From positions 1-5,982 of the forward strand of contig CALYSH010000104.1 of NCBI GenBank assembly GCA_945485625.1: a stretch of DNA of 5,982 nucleotides. The letters run 5' to 3'. Of this stretch, positions 5,503 to 5,982 are shown one piece after another; positions within the stretch are counted from its first letter, which is position 1, and every line of letters begins with the position of its first letter. This stretch comes from an uncultured Lachnospiraceae bacterium. Lineage in GTDB: Bacteria > Bacillota > Clostridia > Lachnospirales > Lachnospiraceae. A model generated the notes under the pieces. The model worked only from the letters and a program-made list of their open reading frames with translations, had not been told where the DNA came from and made no database searches. The position numbers were made by a program, and so were the translations under genes.

Positions 5503-5982
5503 ATGAGTGCAAAAACAAAAATTGTAGTGCTGCGCATGAAGGAGCTGATACTGACGGGCGCCTTTGTCGCATTGGGTGTCCTCATCATTGTTCTTCTGTT
5601 TCTCCTGCTCATGCCGAATAAATCCGGTCCGGAGGAGCCCGTGCAGGAGAATCCGGCAGAGAGTACACCATCCTCCACCGATGTATCCGGTTCCGCTTCC
5701 GGAGTCCTTTACATACCCGGCATATATACCACAGAGCTGGTTCTGGGCGGTCAGGCAGTGGATGTGGAGGTCATCGTGGATAAGGACAGTATTTCCTCCA
5801 TCCGACTGATGAATCCGGACGACGCCATTACTACCATGTACCCTCTTCTGCAACCCACTCTGGATGACATCTGTTCCCAGGTATTTGAGTATCAGTCACT
5901 GGACCAAATTACATACGGACAGGAAAACAAATATACATCCCTTGTACTGATCCAGGCCATTCAGAATTCCCTGGATAAGGCA
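5503..5982 (+). CDS. Membrane-anchored FMN-binding-domain-like protein (runs off right edge)
   Basis: The first 160 codons are present, open to the window end. The ATG at 5503-5505 follows AGGGAG (5489-5494) with an 8-nt spacer. Residues 1-13 are basic, about 15-37 form one hydrophobic membrane segment (N-terminal anchor, no clear cleavage site), and 40-67 are a Pro/Ser/Glu-rich linker. From about 70 onward the sequence (IPGIYTTELVLGGQAVDVEVIVD) resembles the start of FMN_bind-type domains (as in RnfG/NqrC-related and secreted flavoproteins), continuing to an AIQNSLDKA-like helix. The Ser/Thr-Gly-Ala-Thr motif that carries covalent FMN is not seen; YGQENKYTS (138-146) stands at that place. 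It probably lies outside the membrane. It is divergent from glnA, with no clear promoter found, and its function is unknown. Domain assignment is by eye. Confidence 0.75.
   Translation, partial: MSAKTKIVVLRMKELILTGAFVALGVLIIVLLFLLLMPNKSGPEEPVQENPAESTPSSTDVSGSASGVLYIPGIYTTELVLGGQAVDVEVIVDKDSISSIRLMNPDDAITTMYPLLQPTLDDICSQVFEYQSLDQITYGQENKYTSLVLIQAIQNSLDKA

Overview
The window reads as chromosomal DNA from a low-to-mid GC Firmicute of class Clostridia, most likely a Lachnospiraceae-type gut anaerobe. This rests on four things: a T-box leader on an aminoacyl-tRNA synthetase gene, strong AGGAGG ribosome binding sites, the diaminopimelate aminotransferase (DapL) route to lysine and peptidoglycan, and a type I-alpha glutamine synthetase followed by an ANTAR-domain antiterminator, an arrangement known from clostridia. 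The species assignment is an inference.

Almost everything is on the minus strand. Read in the direction of transcription (right to left) the order is: a consensus promoter and a very short leader with an intrinsic terminator (about 5356-5434); glnA, glutamine synthetase (4001-5335); an ANTAR response-regulator-like antiterminator (3416-3964); dapF, diaminopimelate epimerase (2535-3386); a 198-bp self-complementary, MITE-like element (2340-2537); and dapL, LL-diaminopimelate aminotransferase (1060-2280). The gaps between glnA, the ANTAR gene and dapF are 29-36 bp, and no terminator is seen between any of these genes, so they look like one nitrogen/diaminopimelate operon interrupted by the inserted repeat. 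A second unit follows: a consensus promoter (996-1024), a T-box leader with antiterminator and terminator (721-960), and the first 202 codons of aspS, aspartyl-tRNA synthetase, which runs off the left edge. On the plus strand, divergent from glnA, a membrane-anchored FMN-binding-like protein begins at 5503 and runs off the right edge.

Functionally, GlnA makes glutamine. The ANTAR protein is the obvious candidate to read through the terminator in front of glnA. DapL makes LL-diaminopimelate with glutamate as amino donor, and DapF converts it to meso-diaminopimelate for peptidoglycan and lysine. AspRS is controlled by uncharged tRNA through the T-box. The specifier region of that T-box reads GAAC, offering an Asn codon (AAC) overlapping a Glu codon (GAA) rather than an obvious Asp codon, which hints at a non-discriminating AspRS feeding the Asp-tRNA(Asn) amidation pathway.

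The points most worth a second look are the compact glnA attenuator with a hexaloop hairpin that excludes the terminator, the Asn/Glu-reading T-box on aspS, the long palindromic element that supplies the stop codon of dapF, and the FMN-binding-like protein that lacks the usual flavin-attachment motif.
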